NCBI GenBank assembly: GCA_036345935.2
Contig: JADWOT020000009.1
Span: 8,327,381 to 8,391,380, forward strand
Reading direction: 5' to 3'
Source of the DNA: Taenia hydatigena
Lineage: Eukaryota > Platyhelminthes > Cestoda > Cyclophyllidea > Taeniidae
DNA length: 64,000 nucleotides
Below the pieces are notes generated by a model. That model saw only the letters and a program-made list of their open reading frames with translations. It was not told the DNA's origin and made no database searches. The position numbers and the translations under genes were made by a program. Below, one piece after another: positions 14,122 through 26,818 of the stretch (positions are counted from its first letter, which is position 1; the number at the start of each line of letters is the position of its first letter).

Positions 14122-17100
14122 TTACATCTCCTTTACAAATGCCACAGAAGACGAATTTGCATTGCGTTTTGAGCGATAAGAAGAATTGCACGGCGTGGCA
14201 TTGAGCATTGCGGAATGGGCGCGCTCCCACAACCGACGACACCGCTCTGCAATCTGCAGCTGTATCGTCACATACAGCCGCATAGTGGTCAGAAGATCGT
14301 CACTTTGCTGCTTCTCGTAGAAGGCATACTCCGAGGCTACAGACTTTTGGAAATCTAACCGTGCCTTCTAAGAGAACAAACGAAAAGAACTGAGGGCCTT
14401 TAAACTAGGTAAAATTGGCTCATTTACATCTCAAGAATATGCTCAAAATTTACACACCTCCAGTTCAGTCAAGCAAGAGGAAGAATCGTTAATTTTGGTT
14501 GTGATCTGTTCCATCGCTTTGGCGAGTTCTGCACCCTCTCCTTCAGTCACTTTGGTGGACGCTTCAGCACCGAGGAAGAGAGACTTCAGCCCGTTAAGAA
14601 TGTTGTTGGTCGTACTGGAAACCGGACCCACTACGCTGGAGATGAGCTCTGGCTTCATACCACCCTTGATTAAACCAAACATGAATAACAATCGAGTCAA
14701 GTGGGTTATAAAATTTCGTCCATAGGTAAACGGGAAGTAATAGAGGCTTTTACACGAGAGTCCCATCTGTGTTCTTCAAGCTAAAACAGCAAAAGGCAAG
14801 GCTTCTGCAATCGTATTAAGTACACGATGAAAAATCTAACGACAACTGCAAACCGTATTTCCCAAGAAGCTTTCAATTTCATATCCAAAGACGGTAGAAT
14901 ATCAATGATAGAAAAAAGGCAATGCAATTCTTGAACCGGGTACTCTCCACTTGACACACCGGAACGACAAATAAAAGGATGCCACTCTCAGCCTCTAAAT
15001 TAGCGCATTTCTAAACATAGTATCACTGTCGCCACTGCTAGGGAAGAATTCGTTTCCTCGCCACGTTCTGGAACATTAGCAGTACCACGAGGTTCAATCT
15101 CCTCAGTGCGCGTTGTCCAATCAGTGGCCGAATCGCGAGCGCACCCGCGCGCAAGCCCAAGGAGGCTGGTTGAGCTGCTCATTACCACTCTCTCGTCAAA
15201 GGGACAAATAAAAGACATACAGTGGAACCTCTCATATTCACAAAACTTACCTACGATTCACTAAAGGTGCTAGTAAAGGCTTGGTTTTAGAAGTTAGCCC
15301 CCCTAGACATAAACTGAAGCATGCTCCCAAAGCAAATTCATTTCATTTAAAAATTAGCATGATAATACCATCCCAAAGAAAGTACAGTATTGCCTAATGG
15401 CTGCTTGCCAAATTGACGTATTTACAGAAGGGTACGCAAATGTTGTTGCCAAAGTATTTTAGCTCAGTAGCTACCGTTTTCCTTTGAATTCACGTCAAGG
15501 CACAGCCAAGCAAAGTACGGAACCGTAAACTTGATGACCAGCTTTTCCTTATCATTGTCGAAATGCAAACCACGTGGCGACCCGTGCAAACGTGCGTATT
15601 TTCAGTCGAGTTTAGTTTGCCCTCTTAATGCCGATTCTGCATGGTAGTCTTGAGGATTTTATACACCTCCGCAACACGTTCAGAGCAAAGATCTCAGTAT
15701 TCTATGTAGAACTGCAGCTGTTGGTGAGGCCTCGAAATCGTACCCCAACGGCCGATTGGAAGACCCTCGTCCTTCTCTCTTTGTTCTCGAGGCGATCCTC
15801 CCCTCGTTCACTTTCCGACTCGATCAGTTCAGGCAAGTCACTATTCAATTCCAAGTGATTTTAACAGTCTTTTCGTAAGTCTCATTTAGGAAAAAAAAAC
15901 TTGTAGATGTAGACTGCATCTGACCACGTTGTTTCCAACATTCACCGAGAGTTCCATTTTTCAGTCCTTTGAGAGCAGACTAAATCGTCGTAAGTCACGA
16001 TGATATGGCAAATTTTTCCTAACATTTGTTTAAGATGAAATTCACCATCAGATCTATTGCATTGACAAAGTGTGGAGTGCCTTAGGTGCATGGATCACTC
16101 CTCTCTCAGTTATTTGCATAAGGGTGATGATATTGGCGGATTAAAATTGAATCTTTATACCATCACACACAACGGACCTAGGAGGCCCCCTTCCGCACTC
16201 TCCTTGAGCAGTAACACTATAAATTCAAACCCTAGGTTGATAAGGCATTATTCCATTTAAGGGGCGTAACACCAGTAGAATCGGTAGGACGGATCTTGGG
16301 ATTGTGCGTCCAGTGGAAAGGCATTGCATTTTTGTCCTAGAGGAATTAAAAATCAGATTCAGCTTGAACATCCTCACATATAATGAACATGATGCTGGTC
16401 TTCGTGCCTAAAAATCCAGAAGCTCTGGCCTCTTACCTCATCGGGTATATCCTCGACAGCATTTTTTCCAAAATAATCCAGTCTCGTCCATGTTGAAGGA
16501 ACTGTTCAAGCCTTTGTAGTGGATGAAAGACTCTGGAAATACATCTACGGCTTCCACAGCAAATGCAGCCTCCACACGCAATTATACACACTTCGGCTTG
16601 TGATGGCTTGAAAGCCTTTCAAACCACTGCCTGCCAGCCCAAAAACTTCTATTGTGCGATGGTGTCAATCTTCGTAAGTGGAAGCCCAGTGTGTCCTCTT
16701 CAACACGCTTCTAACGGGTCTTTAAAGCCCTTTCCCGAATCACTTTACCCTGCAAGAGGATGCCCTTTTACGACTGGCTTCAACCCACACCCAAATAGCT
16801 ATTCGCAATAAATTTTCCAACCTCGACCTCTTCATTTCTTGTAGGCATCGCGGTGCTTCCATTAACGATATACTTGCGCCCTACGCCTGCAGCAATTTCG
16901 CCAAATTTTAACAAACACAACTCTTTTGAGGCTGGATGGGATAGGAATAGCATAGGCAGCCACGTCACTGTTTACCAGCTTTCTTGCAAAAACTAGACTG
17001 CAGCATGCACAAAGTCAGCTCCAGTTTACAAAAATTACACAGTGTTACAGGGCTTGCCAGAGAATGACCCATAAAATTAGGTGGCGCACTCAGATCCAGA

Positions 17101-20100
17101 TTCAATGACAAATCTAGAATTTTTCCGCAACTCATGGCAAAGAATTGCGTTCGATGAAATGCCGCTGTGAGATCAAACAGCACGCAGGTCAGTCAAAAGC
17201 CCTCAATCCACGGTTAGGCAGATTTGCGTGCGTGTTCCCACTTTTCTACCTATTCGGTTTTTAGTGCATACGCAGATAGGTGCATTCGAGAAAAAATTGA
17301 GTTGCACCATACTGGCAAACAGCCACTCATACACCCCGTGGCCCCAATGCGCCCAACAACTACCCAACTCCCGCCCCTCAGATATCCTTCACAGTCTTCC
17401 ATCTGACATACTTCCACATCTAGGCGTAATTTTAATTAAATGGATGTACTTTTTGAAGTTGCACACGAAACACAAACACATTTCCTGGGGTTATGAGTAA
17501 AAAGAAATAAGGTGGCCTAAGAAAAACGCCAACTTCAGGAATTAATCCAGAAAAGTTGTTAGGTCACATCACCAAAAAAGCCCTTTTCGTGTCCACAATG
17601 CAAAACATGATGATTAAAAGCTAATGAGCCTAGCCGGGGGGGGGGGGGATAGGTAGTTAACCAGTGATCACAGAGAATGATGATGAGGAACATAGTCTGA
17701 TTGGTTGCCCTTCGAGCAATTGTGCATGTTTGTATCCACACCATCTGAGGCAAAATAATGCAGCATCACCGAGACCTACCTTGAGTAACATGGCATCACG
17801 CTGCAGTTGATTTTGGACAGCACGTTCTGCGTCGATGGCCTGCCGGATGGAAGCCTCGCGGGTACAGAGGTCAAAGAGGGCAGCGGTGTAGCGCACGTGA
17901 CCCCGCAGCCGCTCGTCAATATCGCTCTCCTCGTCTTCTATCATCGCCAGCAGATCGTGGTAGCTGTCGAGGATATGAGCCAGTGTCTACAGTACCACAT
18001 ACAAAGAGCAGTTAAAGTCACTTTAAAATAGAATGGCCAAAGTTTAACACTAAAAAACCAATAGTAGAAAACTGAATTAAAACAAGTAGCAATTAGACCG
18101 GAACAAAATGCACGCAAAGTAGGCAGACCTTTCTCCCCAAAACAAAATTCGATAGACTAGATAATTGTGCTAGTCATCATAGCCCTTTACACCAGTGAGT
18201 AGAAAGGTTTCAAAAATCTAAAACAAGTAAAATAGTCTACCTGAGTAGAATCAGAAATGGGTAAGTCCTGCTGTTCAAAAGGGCACCAACGATGAAGTGC
18301 ATCAGCTGCCTGCTTGTACGACTGATTGAGCATACTTCGCCTTCTGCCAATTTGTTTCCTTAAGCCGACAAATCGCCTAAGTGAGCCCAAAAGATCCTGA
18401 GACCTCTGCTGCAGGGCTTCGGGTAGGGTACTAGCATCATATGCAGGATCCGAAGAAGATGAAACCACCTCATCAGAGCTCTGCACTTTTTGGTCACCGT
18501 TTCCACGTATGTTTACCATACCCATTAACCTGTTTTCCTAAAGTAATGACATGGAGAAACATAACTGCGACTTCTGAACATGCAGTCCGCAAGCAAATTA
18601 GTAGCATAACTTGACCCACGTAGCATTGCTGGTATTCAATCCAGTCCTCACAATCACGAAGAAAAGAATGTAAAACAGACGAATGCCCGATTCGAGGGTG
18701 CAATAAGCAACGATTCAGAAATGCTTCTAGGGCCTGCCGACGAGAGTCAATCAAATCAACATCAAAACGCCTTCCAACCAGAGCTCCGGGAATAGCGTCC
18801 ATTGAAACATGACCAACGCTGCTGGTGCCAATGATTGAGGAAATCTTAAACCATCTTTTGCTTGCACCGTCCTGCTTGCTAGGAAGCGGTGGGATCAGAC
18901 AGGTAGGCAGTCTGCGCTCTAGCATACTACGAAGACGATAAAACTCTGAGAATCGCCGCGAAATGCACCATGACTTAATGCCATTCGACAACGCCAACGC
19001 CTCGCCAGACAAAGCCTACAAAGAATTCACGAAGACAATGATGCTAAGCCAAATTTTTAGCATGGCAGCAAATCTTCACTGAAGCCAAAAACATCTTATT
19101 TATCCAATGCATTCCAACCGTTACCAAGCAGATAATGCAGCGACGAAGCTCAAAAATCCACCAATATAGGTTTACGCCTGGAAAACGGATTGCACTTAAA
19201 AAGCACAGCAGCATACAAAATATGGCGAATGAAGTTGTGTAATAAACCACAATAAATATTAAGTGAAAGCGATTACCTTAACCTTAACAAAGTACGTGAC
19301 ATAATCCTGATCCCTAATATCATAGTCAGGAATGGAGACGAGGTAGTGACGAGAATCGACCATGTCACATATACAGACGGGGATTTCGCAAACGCACTGC
19401 AACAATTCACCCGCGTTCAGGAGGGTGACCTCAAAACAGAGTAAATAAAGTGACTAAATTTTGGAAAAAAAAAAAATTTAAAAAGTCTAACTAAAAATCC
19501 CCAATCAACAGCGTTAACAGCTAACTACACAGCCACATCCATTATAGATATATATAGTGCAAAAAAAGCTAAAAAGCCCTGTAATCAAAAAATTTAAAAT
19601 TAGTAAAGAACGAAGAAAGTTGGCTTTCAAAATGTGTCAAGAAGTTGTGCATTACATACTAGTGACAATATATAACTCAGTAATGGCTGCTTAATTAAAA
19701 ATAAAACGCATTGAATTTCATTTGAAGAGAAGAGAGGAAGTGCAGCATAGTGGGATGCGTGCTGCAGCACAGGGTAGTATTTTAATCTCTCCCCCTCCCC
19801 CTCCTCCTCCCCTCTCCCATACTGCAAACTGCCTTGTCATCAGTGAATGACTAGGGTCTCCAATGGCACCATGATGCGTGCAGCCAAAAAGAAGTCAATG
19901 AGAACTTTCGTTTGTTCTGCCTGCCAGTATCGGTTGAGTTAATCTGGATAGAAATATTTGTCTAGCCGGGTGGACTGGCATCTGGGCCACACCAGCAACT
20001 CCGTTTCCTCCACTTGCTACATACATATTCAAGCCTAGTATTATGCCTCCCCTTAGCTTTGAGGAAGTTTTCACAACGTAACAGTCAACATCAGAGAATT

Positions 20101-20795
20101 CTAAGTGGTATCACTCTACTCTGGTCACAATTCCAATGCGGAATACGTGTTGCAGAAGATGCACAATGTTGGATGTGCATGGTTTGTGCGATGGTGCACA
20201 GGGAGCTCCATGCAGTCTGGGCAGCCAAAGTGATTTACGCAAACATCGTACCTGAACCGTCCAAAGTGCGCAACACCTCTTCCTGTGCTTTGGATAATTT
20301 TGATGTTTCTTCCATTAATGCAAGCTTTCGCCTGCTTAATAGTGTTTAGAAGTGCTGCTTTGAGCATATTGCGACCTACACTTTCACAATGCGGGGGCAG
20401 TTCTGCAGTGAGTCAAGACGCGTTCCACGTGGGTAGCACATGAACCAGTGCAGGGAAGGCCAAGCTTTGGTCAAAGCGTTCCCCATATCTTCGCGTGCAT
20501 TATTTGTGCATACTAGTAAACAATTCTAAATGAATTACATTTGTGAATGTGCATTCGTGCCGAATCGAAGAAGACATTCATCCTGTCGTCGAATTCGGTG
20601 GTAGTGCAGTGCTGCGAAAGTATGCTTTGACTGCGCTCTCCGTGAATTGCATGACTGTGTATTTCTCGCCTCACTCAAATCTACGCAACAAAGTAGCAAA
20701 CAAGCACCTACCTTGGGGTCGAAGGAGAGGTCATCATTCTCGGCCTCTCCATCTACCATTGTTGTGCGTGTGATCGTCATCTGAGAGGGTGGCAT
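14122..20795 (-). CDS. SNX4: Sorting nexin, SNX4-like (PX + BAR), 529 aa
   Basis: SNX4 is a PX-BAR protein that binds endosomal phosphoinositides and curves membrane for recycling and autophagy traffic. Seven coding exons (minus): 20795-20712, 19429-19277, 19015-18620, 18537-18241, 17986-17780, 14664-14458 and 14367-14122. Each junction has GT/AG and every intron is phase 0; together they give 529 aa, against about 450 in human SNX4. The PX domain (residues about 29-205) shows SRRFSEFYRL, the IPPLPSK proline motif, and SRRQALEAFLNRCLLHP followed by FLRDCEDWIEY. The BAR part includes ILDSYHDLLAMIEDEESDI, like the SNX4 segment around DDILEDEEHYADQL, then a GMKPELI block and a C-terminal helix ending near RLWERAHSAM. 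An insertion of a few tens of residues sits between PPLP and SRRQ. Start: the exon-1 ATG at 20795 (MPPSQMTITRT) is the first ATG in frame before donor AAG|GTAGGT. That exon lies inside the left arm of the inverted repeat. SNX4 is preferred over SNX7/30 on the BAR motifs. Confidence 0.85.
14665..17779 (-). other. SNX4 intron 5, with a poly-G run
   Basis: A 3.1-kb intron between BAR exons. It contains a run of 13 G at about 17636-17648. A GC-rich patch at 15000-15220 is open on the minus strand, but it has no paired splice sites in phase 0 and was not added to the model. Confidence 0.5.
19430..20711 (-). other. SNX4 intron 1 containing outlying repeat fragments
   Basis: This intron spans the outer boundary of the left arm at 20387. 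Outside the arm it holds two pieces related to sequences elsewhere in the locus. Positions 19680-19740 match 24595-24650 (minus reading F-S-x-x-E-I-Q-C-V-L-F-L-I-x-Q-P-L). Positions about 20215-20381 match, in inverted orientation, gene C sequence at 28078-28200. Confidence 0.6.
20130..20381 (+). pseudogene. Inverted fragment related to gene C
   Basis: On the plus strand this stretch encodes CALDNFDVSSINASFRLLNS and then a stop. Gene C on the minus strand at 28283-28120 encodes CALDDFGVSSIDASFRLLNS, followed by the same stop. Similarity continues at DNA level (cgaaagcttgcat..., gcgac...). The fragment lies immediately outside the left arm of the inverted repeat and has no flanking splice sites that would make it a gene. 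Confidence 0.5.
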
Positions 20796-22097
20796 ACTTG
20801 CAACAGTGATTTGAGGCCAACACTGATGTGACAGCCTCGACCCCCACCATGTCAACAGCTAATAGATTTGATGTCTGCATTTGCAGTGGCGAATTTCGCA
20901 ATCGTGGAATCTGTGACTGTTCTAGTAAGAGCGAAATTGCTAAGTGTCTACAATTGAATTGACATGGAGTAGAGAGGTGTCAGCGCGGAAGGGGGCCAGT
21001 GTTCCAAATTACCTACACTAGACATGTGCATTTGAAGTGCAATGCAGCAGTTCACTTGACATTTCACCACAGGATTCTCGCCCTAATTCTTGCTTTAGCA
21101 TTGCGCTTGAATGGTCAGATCTCTTGCTGTTACAGCTAATCTCACAAAATGCTTACGAATGTTAAAATATGTCCCCTGTCCTACTCGCATTGTCGGTGAA
21201 TATACGCAGCACCTCAATGTCTCCTCCACTCTCCACTCCCTTCCTCATTTCAGCCAACACCAAAAGGCGATACATCCCAAGGCCCAGCAGTCTGTATTTA
21301 CTTTGGAAATGCTGAAAGAGCATTGCGAGTGCGTTGGCTGATCACCGCACTGAAGTCAAGTCGAGTAGCATAGCGAAGCATGAGACGGCACTGGCAGTGA
21401 TGAGAGCCAAAGCATCATGCGTGTGACACGCCAACATGGAACGATATTGTCAAGATCATAAAAGAGGAGTAAGAATGGCTATTCCTTAGAAAAGAAAAGA
21501 ATGACTCTCCCAAATGTGGTGCTGTCTTCCTACTATTTTAAGGGTGTAAATGTAGGCACTTGAAGCACCTACTGCTTTCATTACGCGATGAGACTGAGAC
21601 GCCTTTCAATCTCCCACACCCTAAAATGCTATTAACAAATGTTTATTGTGCACACTCCTACACTGCCTCGATTTCTCACTCAGCATTGCCTCTTTCATCC
21701 TCAACATCAGCATAGCCAAACACCGTCGCTACATTCTGCCCCTCCTACACGTCGATCTGCTCCCACTTCCTCTCTCCCTCTCTCCATCAAAGCACTATAT
21801 CACCGACTTACGCAACCGAAACAACCTAAATACTCAAGTTGACCTGACGTCCCCACGTCCACGCAGCCACTCATGTGGCTGTGCAATGCAAAACCACGTG
21901 TTCATAACGTGCAGCAAGTGCTACCGCCACACAAACCAATTCACCGACCTCCTCCCTCTCCAGCCTCCCGCTTCGCTGCACACTACGAGGCGACAGTTCA
22001 ATGACACCACTTTGATAGAAATGGAGTCTGTCTAGACTAAGTACAATAATGCCTTAATTGCTCCAAAATGATACGTACAATGTTAAGGTAAAACGCC

Positions 22098-24403
22098 TTA
22101 CATAAGGACACGTCTGTCCTTTGGGGCGACACAGCCAAAAGCGGTTCGTACACGCACGTGGAACCGCTTGAGCCAGCGTCGCCACCTTCTATCTCCTGCC
22201 TTCTTCCTTGATCGACTCCAGTCCATTTCATCAAATCTCTCCGTCTTCACGTCTTCCATCACCTGCGGCTCCGCTTCCACCAACAATCTATCCACTACTT
22301 TCCTCCAATGCACAATGGCATTCCCGTTCTCTACCTCCACAGGATCCAATTTCATAGCAGCCTCCATTGTTAACAAACGCCCCATGCTTTCCTCTCTTTC
22401 TCCGTCCTCCTTCTCTTCCTCATCCTCGTTCACCTCCTCCATCTCACGCTTCTCCTCTTCCCCCTCCTCTTCATTCGCCTTCCTCTCCTCCCGCTCATCC
22501 TTCCATTCCTCCTTCTCGCCCACCTCCTCCTTCTCTTCGCTCCTTCCTTTTCCTTCGCCATCCTCTCTCCAGCATTCTATCCTACCAAATTTTGCCTCAT
22601 TTTCACTTTCCATCTCCTTCTCATTCCATGCACCACCACCACCTCCATCACCACATTCATCTGCAAATAAGCACACTGCAGACTGATGCATGCTTGCTGA
22701 CACCTCCACTGTGTCACCACCTGTCCCTTCTTCATCTTCTGCAGCACTCCAACCATCTACAAACCGTAAGGTGCTCAAGGTCACATCACTCTTCCCTCAC
22801 TAATACACATCTCTCCTCCCAACTCACCATGCCATTGCAAGGATGCAGTGCTACAATCTTCGAAGTATTCCACTATTTGCACTGGAAATGATCCCGACGG
22901 TGCATAAACTGAAAGCAACAAAAGCACAAGACAACATTCGTGGCCCTATTCTCTTCGCGAATGGAGAAGTCACACTGCACACCAACAACATGTCGCATTA
23001 AAGTAGCATGCATTCAAAGCTGACTGGTTCTTACCGAAAGGGTGTGTCGAAATCATAACAGCGCCTCTGACATCCCCGAGATCAACGACGTTGTTTATCA
23101 CGCCCAAATAGGCACGGTCGTTATGTGTGTGTTCAATCGCCAAACAAGTGAATCGAGGAACCACTAAATGGTGTGCAAACGGAAGGCATGTAGCTCGTGT
23201 CATCGCATCCTCACCACCACCACCACCACCACACTGACGCCATCCTAGTCGATTTACGTGCATTATGAAACACCAAAGTCTCTCCACTCGTTAATCTATC
23301 GCTTTGATAAATATAGCAGTAGCAGTAGCACTAGCACTAGCAGTTGCACTGGTAGTAGTAGTAGAAGGAAAAAAATTGGCGACAAGCATAGCATGGATGG
23401 TGTGCAGTGGAAGAGGGAATAGAGAAAAGTAGGTGGGAATGCAAGGTCATACTTACGGAACTGTTCTACTACTTCGCAGTAACAAAAGGGGCCAGCAATG
23501 TGACTCAATCGCTCATCCTCCTCTTCCTCCTCTTCCCCCTCCTGCATGCACGCTTCTGTGCACCAACCTTCCTTATTATCTACAATGACAAGTGCATTCC
23601 TCCTCACACGTCATCTCACGCCCGCCCACACCAGTCTCACTTCCTTCTCCACTCTCCGCTGCTACTTCTTTACTTAGCTCCGAATTCACTCACTTAGTTG
23701 GACAGCTACATAGGTAGATAGGTGGAGTACTCGCAACGGCCGTGACAATTAGGCTGTGCAATGTGCAACATCCTTCCATTGCAAGAACGTGCACTACATG
23801 GAGCAGTTTGTGTGAAGAATGAACTTCCAACTGAGCAGCATCATTGAGACGTTAGCATTTTAAAGTAGTACGAGCAAAACGGCATGAGGGAGAAGTGCTT
23901 CCACACCGAGTCACTCTGTGACTACGTGTGTAGTGTATGGGGGAGGGGGGCTTGGCTTGGCTTGACTTGACTTGACTTAACTTAACTTGACTTCAGCACT
24001 AAATCTGCTGCCTGCTCCACCAAGTTTAACATCACGCAATACTTCATAACTCACCCCTACACAAGTAGACATCTGCTGTGTTGAACCTTACTAATTCCTT
24101 AGCTTCACAGTGAGGAGGATTGTCCGAAGAGATTGAAGACTCCCTGCGTTGATGGATCCAACAAAATACGTAGATTAGAATGAGGAGGAGCCAAATGAAG
24201 CAGAGGGAGAATTCGGGATGCACGAGAAGGCGGTAGATGGAAAGTGAAATGCATTGCACAAACTGTAGCTCAGCTCTCATCACGATGGTGAAATGTCGCG
24301 CAGAGTGAAAGCGAGGGGAGTCAGGTGACGACGTCCAGTCCGTCACGTGGAAGAATCGATGAATTGGGTGTGGTGGCTTTGCGACGGTGGTTGGACGTTG
24401 TCA
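22098..24403 (-). CDS. Gene X, left copy: unrecognised single-pass membrane / acidic protein
   Basis: I do not recognise this family. Exons (minus): about 24403-24055 (5' end unresolved), 23579-23457, 23244-23035, 22908-22828 and 22756-22098 (stop). Every junction has good GT/AG signals (GTGAGT, GTAAGT, GTAAGA, GTGAGT; acceptors TTGTAG, ACTAG, TTTCAG, TTGTAG). All four introns are phase 1 and the frame stays open, which strongly supports a real spliced gene. The first visible exon has a hydrophobic segment (FSLCFIWLLLILIYVFCWI) bounded by HPEF and HQRRES. The middle exons contain CMQEGEEEEEEDERL, a Gly run and HTHNDRAYLGVINNVVDLGD, leading across a junction into HPFVYAPSGSFPVQIVEYF. The last exon is very Glu-rich and then basic (RRWRRWLKRF), ending RRVLM. 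About 471 aa are visible. The DNA of the last exon is a (TCC)n-like polypyrimidine tract on the plus strand. A single-pass topology is likely. Confidence 0.6.
23949..23993 (+). repeat. CTTGA/CTTGG pentanucleotide repeat
   Basis: About nine tandem units of CTTGG, CTTGA and CTTAA lie in the intron after the membrane exon of gene X. The mirror copy in the right arm is at 31937-31980. Confidence 0.8.
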
Positions 24404-24728
24404 CTTCTCAGTCCACATTGCTTTCCACGTATTAGCCACCACGTTGAGCAGAAGTGTTGATCATAATGTAGCACCTTAAGGACTAGAAGATGTTGCGCAG
24501 TAGCAGATGCACCTTTTACTGATAAGCTGATACCAGAAGATACTAGAAAGATATGATAGTGCATGTGGTGGTCTACTCTTCCACGAAATTGCAGTGGCTG
24601 TTCAATTAAAAATAAAACGCATTGAATCTCATCTGAAGCGAAAGAAGACATAACAGTAGTTCAAAATATATGCATCGAAAGAAACAAGAATCACGATGAC
24701 TGGTATAGCCTGAAAGCACGCTAATCAT

Positions 24729-25800
24729 GTAGTGGTCTACTCTTCCACAAAATTGCAGTGGTGGTGGTGGTGGTGGTGAGTAAGGCGAGTGAATGCCACC
24801 TTTACACTGCCTCCACCTCACTACAAGGTGGCCATGTATGTGTGCACGTCTTCCGTTTCGTTCGACACACTCACTCGCGTTCACTCTACTCATCTTCAGT
24901 CAGCAAAGATGTTTGGGACAGCATGAGGTGGAAGTGCTTCCACACCGAGCCACTATGTGACTACGTGCCTGTTTAGAGCTCAACCTGACTTCAGCACTGA
25001 ATTAGGCACCTCTTGTACTATGGATGATGTCATGCAACCGTTCATAACTCACCCCTCCAAAGATGGACTTCTGCTGAGGTCAACCTCACTGATTTGCCTA
25101 TCTTGAGGTCGGAGAAGAGGAGTGTCCGAGGATATTGAGAAGTTGCTGTGTTGACAATTCCAATATAATGCTACTACTGTGCTCGCCCCATCACTTTATT
25201 CTTCACTTGGTGTGATCTCGTGGTGAGGAGAATGCAGATTTTGCAGTTACCTGTCGGTTGTTATTCAGTCGGCTGTGTCGCCACAAAGGACAGACATGTC
25301 CGTACGTAAGGCACTCTACCCCAACATTGTGTGCATTATGTTGGAGCACTTAAGGTCTTATTGTACTTAGTCTAGACAGACTTCATTTCTATCCAAATTG
25401 TGTCATTGAGCTGTCGCCTCGTAGTGTGTAGCAAAGTGGGAGAAGGTCGGTGACTTCGTTTACGCAGATTGATTTAACCGTCTCCTACAATTGGAATACA
25501 AAACCACCTATTCAATCTTTGAAATCACATTGAAATTTACTGAGAGGTGGGTGCTCTCAGTGCGCCATTGAGGCTCCTATTTGATACAACGACATGCAGC
25601 TGTGATGCAGTAAATGAGTAACTGCGAATACATGCATAGTCGCACAAAGATCACGTACTTTAGAAGACGTAACCATTCCATCCTCGTTAACCAACTACGC
25701 GATGCCAAAGATTTATGCGCACGCCACAACCTAACAAATAAAAACAACAAAATGTCTGCTTGTGCATGCAAAGGTCACATCGCCCAATTATGTCAAATGC
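24729..25800. repeat. Mosaic of diverged repeat copies next to the left arm
   Basis: Just inside the arm boundary, 24729-24762 repeats arm-internal 24566-24598 (GTGGTCTACTCTTCCAC then AAATTGCAGTGG). Positions 24920-25170 resemble arm positions 23881-24180 in the same orientation (GTGCTTCCACACCGAG, CATAACTCACCCCT). Positions 25261-25460 resemble 33801-34020 of the right arm, so they are opposite to the left arm (GTGTCGCC, AAAGGACAGAC, TTGTACTTAGTCTAGACAG). Positions 25577-25771 (minus) share an S-R-S-W-L-T, E-W-L-R-L-L-K-Y-V reading with 36941-37147 (plus). These are older, decayed relatives of the arm sequence in mixed orientations; no intact gene remains. Confidence 0.7.
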
Positions 25801-26818
25801 AAAGGTAGGAAATTAACCCAGTGTTTCGTAAACTTCACTTCAATGCTCCTGTATTTTTGAAGCTGGTGGCCGTTGTGTTTGTGAATGTGAGGTATTAAGT
25901 TTTTACGTTTACAACATGGGGTGATGCGAAATTGTAATGCCAGTAATTTGTGCTACCGGATTCAATCATTGCTACTGAAAACGAAATTCTACCATTTCAG
26001 GACATTTCGCGACGGTGCGATTGAATGCCTCGGATGCATTAATATGCGGCTATAGATACGGCAGCGGTTGTTGATTGATGTGGGTCAGTGTGATTGCCAC
26101 TACTGGACTTCGAGCTAGTTGAGCGGCATTACACACGGCTGCAACTTGAAGCTGTCAAGACCAACCTGATCGTTTTGAATCACCCCTGCTCAGCAACTCT
26201 TTGTAGGATTGATGGAACTATCCTCCACTTCACACCACTAGCGAGAGGACATCCTCCTCACCAGATGGTCGCACAGGGTAGAAGGCTTGGCCGACAAAGA
26301 CCCACTACTCTCTCCTTTCACTCAATACTACGCTCTGAATTCGCAGCAAAACCCACCACACCAAGACATTCAAATGCAGCACCACCACCTCCTAGCCTTT
26401 GACAATTAAAACTATCAACATAGAGTGCAGTACGTGCCACCCTCCAACAAACATGCCCACTCCCAAAAGCGAAATATACCCACCAATGGCAGCTCACTGC
26501 AACAAAACCCAACACCACATCCCAATTCACGATCGCTGGCAGAATGGTGCCCCACCCAAACTTGAGAAGTGCGCCAGTGCATTCACGCCAACCGAATTGG
26601 AAGTAGGATGACCCTCTGCACTCTCGTACCCACCCCCAGAGTTCCCATTGCACGTTACTTTTCGATAACATTAAGGCACAACATCAGTTCAAACTACACT
26701 AAGCTTAGTTCAGTCACCCAAATACTCCTCCACTAGGCTTAATACGCAATGCAAATCAATGCAAGGATTCAACAACAACAAGTTTATTACCAAATGCACC
26801 CACTTTTGTCCATAATAC
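25801..26818. other. Unassigned spacer segment
   Basis: Nothing I can support. Short minus-strand open stretches carry stops and have no matched splice pair. It may contain 3' sequence of gene C or decayed repeats. Confidence 0.3.

Larger units (their letters stand above)
20387..24728 (+). repeat. Left arm of large inverted duplication
   Basis: These 4342 bases are the near-exact reverse complement of 31202-35552. Paired coordinates sum to 55939 at the outer end and 55930 at the inner end. The 9-base drift is explained by a 12-base insertion in the right arm (acidic tract, 33515-33526) and one extra GGT triplet in the left arm (near 23220). Scattered substitutions are visible, for example DHHMHY against DHHIHY and NKEGW against NRESW in the translated copies, so identity is roughly 99% by eye. 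The arm carries gene X and SNX4 exon 1, both on the minus strand. Outer edge: shared sequence stops before CAATGCGGGGGCAG at 20387. Inner edge: it stops after GCTAATCAT at 24728. Confidence 0.95.

Noticed and set aside
15000..15218. Extra SNX4 exon in the 3.1-kb intron
   Set aside because: No acceptor/donor pair in phase 0 was found, and the flanking exons already join in frame.
22168..22891. Long Ser/Pro/His-rich ORFs on the plus strand of the left arm (and the mirror in the right arm)
   Set aside because: They are antisense shadows of the Glu-rich last exon of gene X, whose splice sites and phase support the minus strand.
23035..23244. SUN or seipin domain in gene X, suggested by a membrane helix followed by a folded-looking core
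   Set aside because: The diagnostic motifs of those families are absent; resemblance was limited to a few residues.
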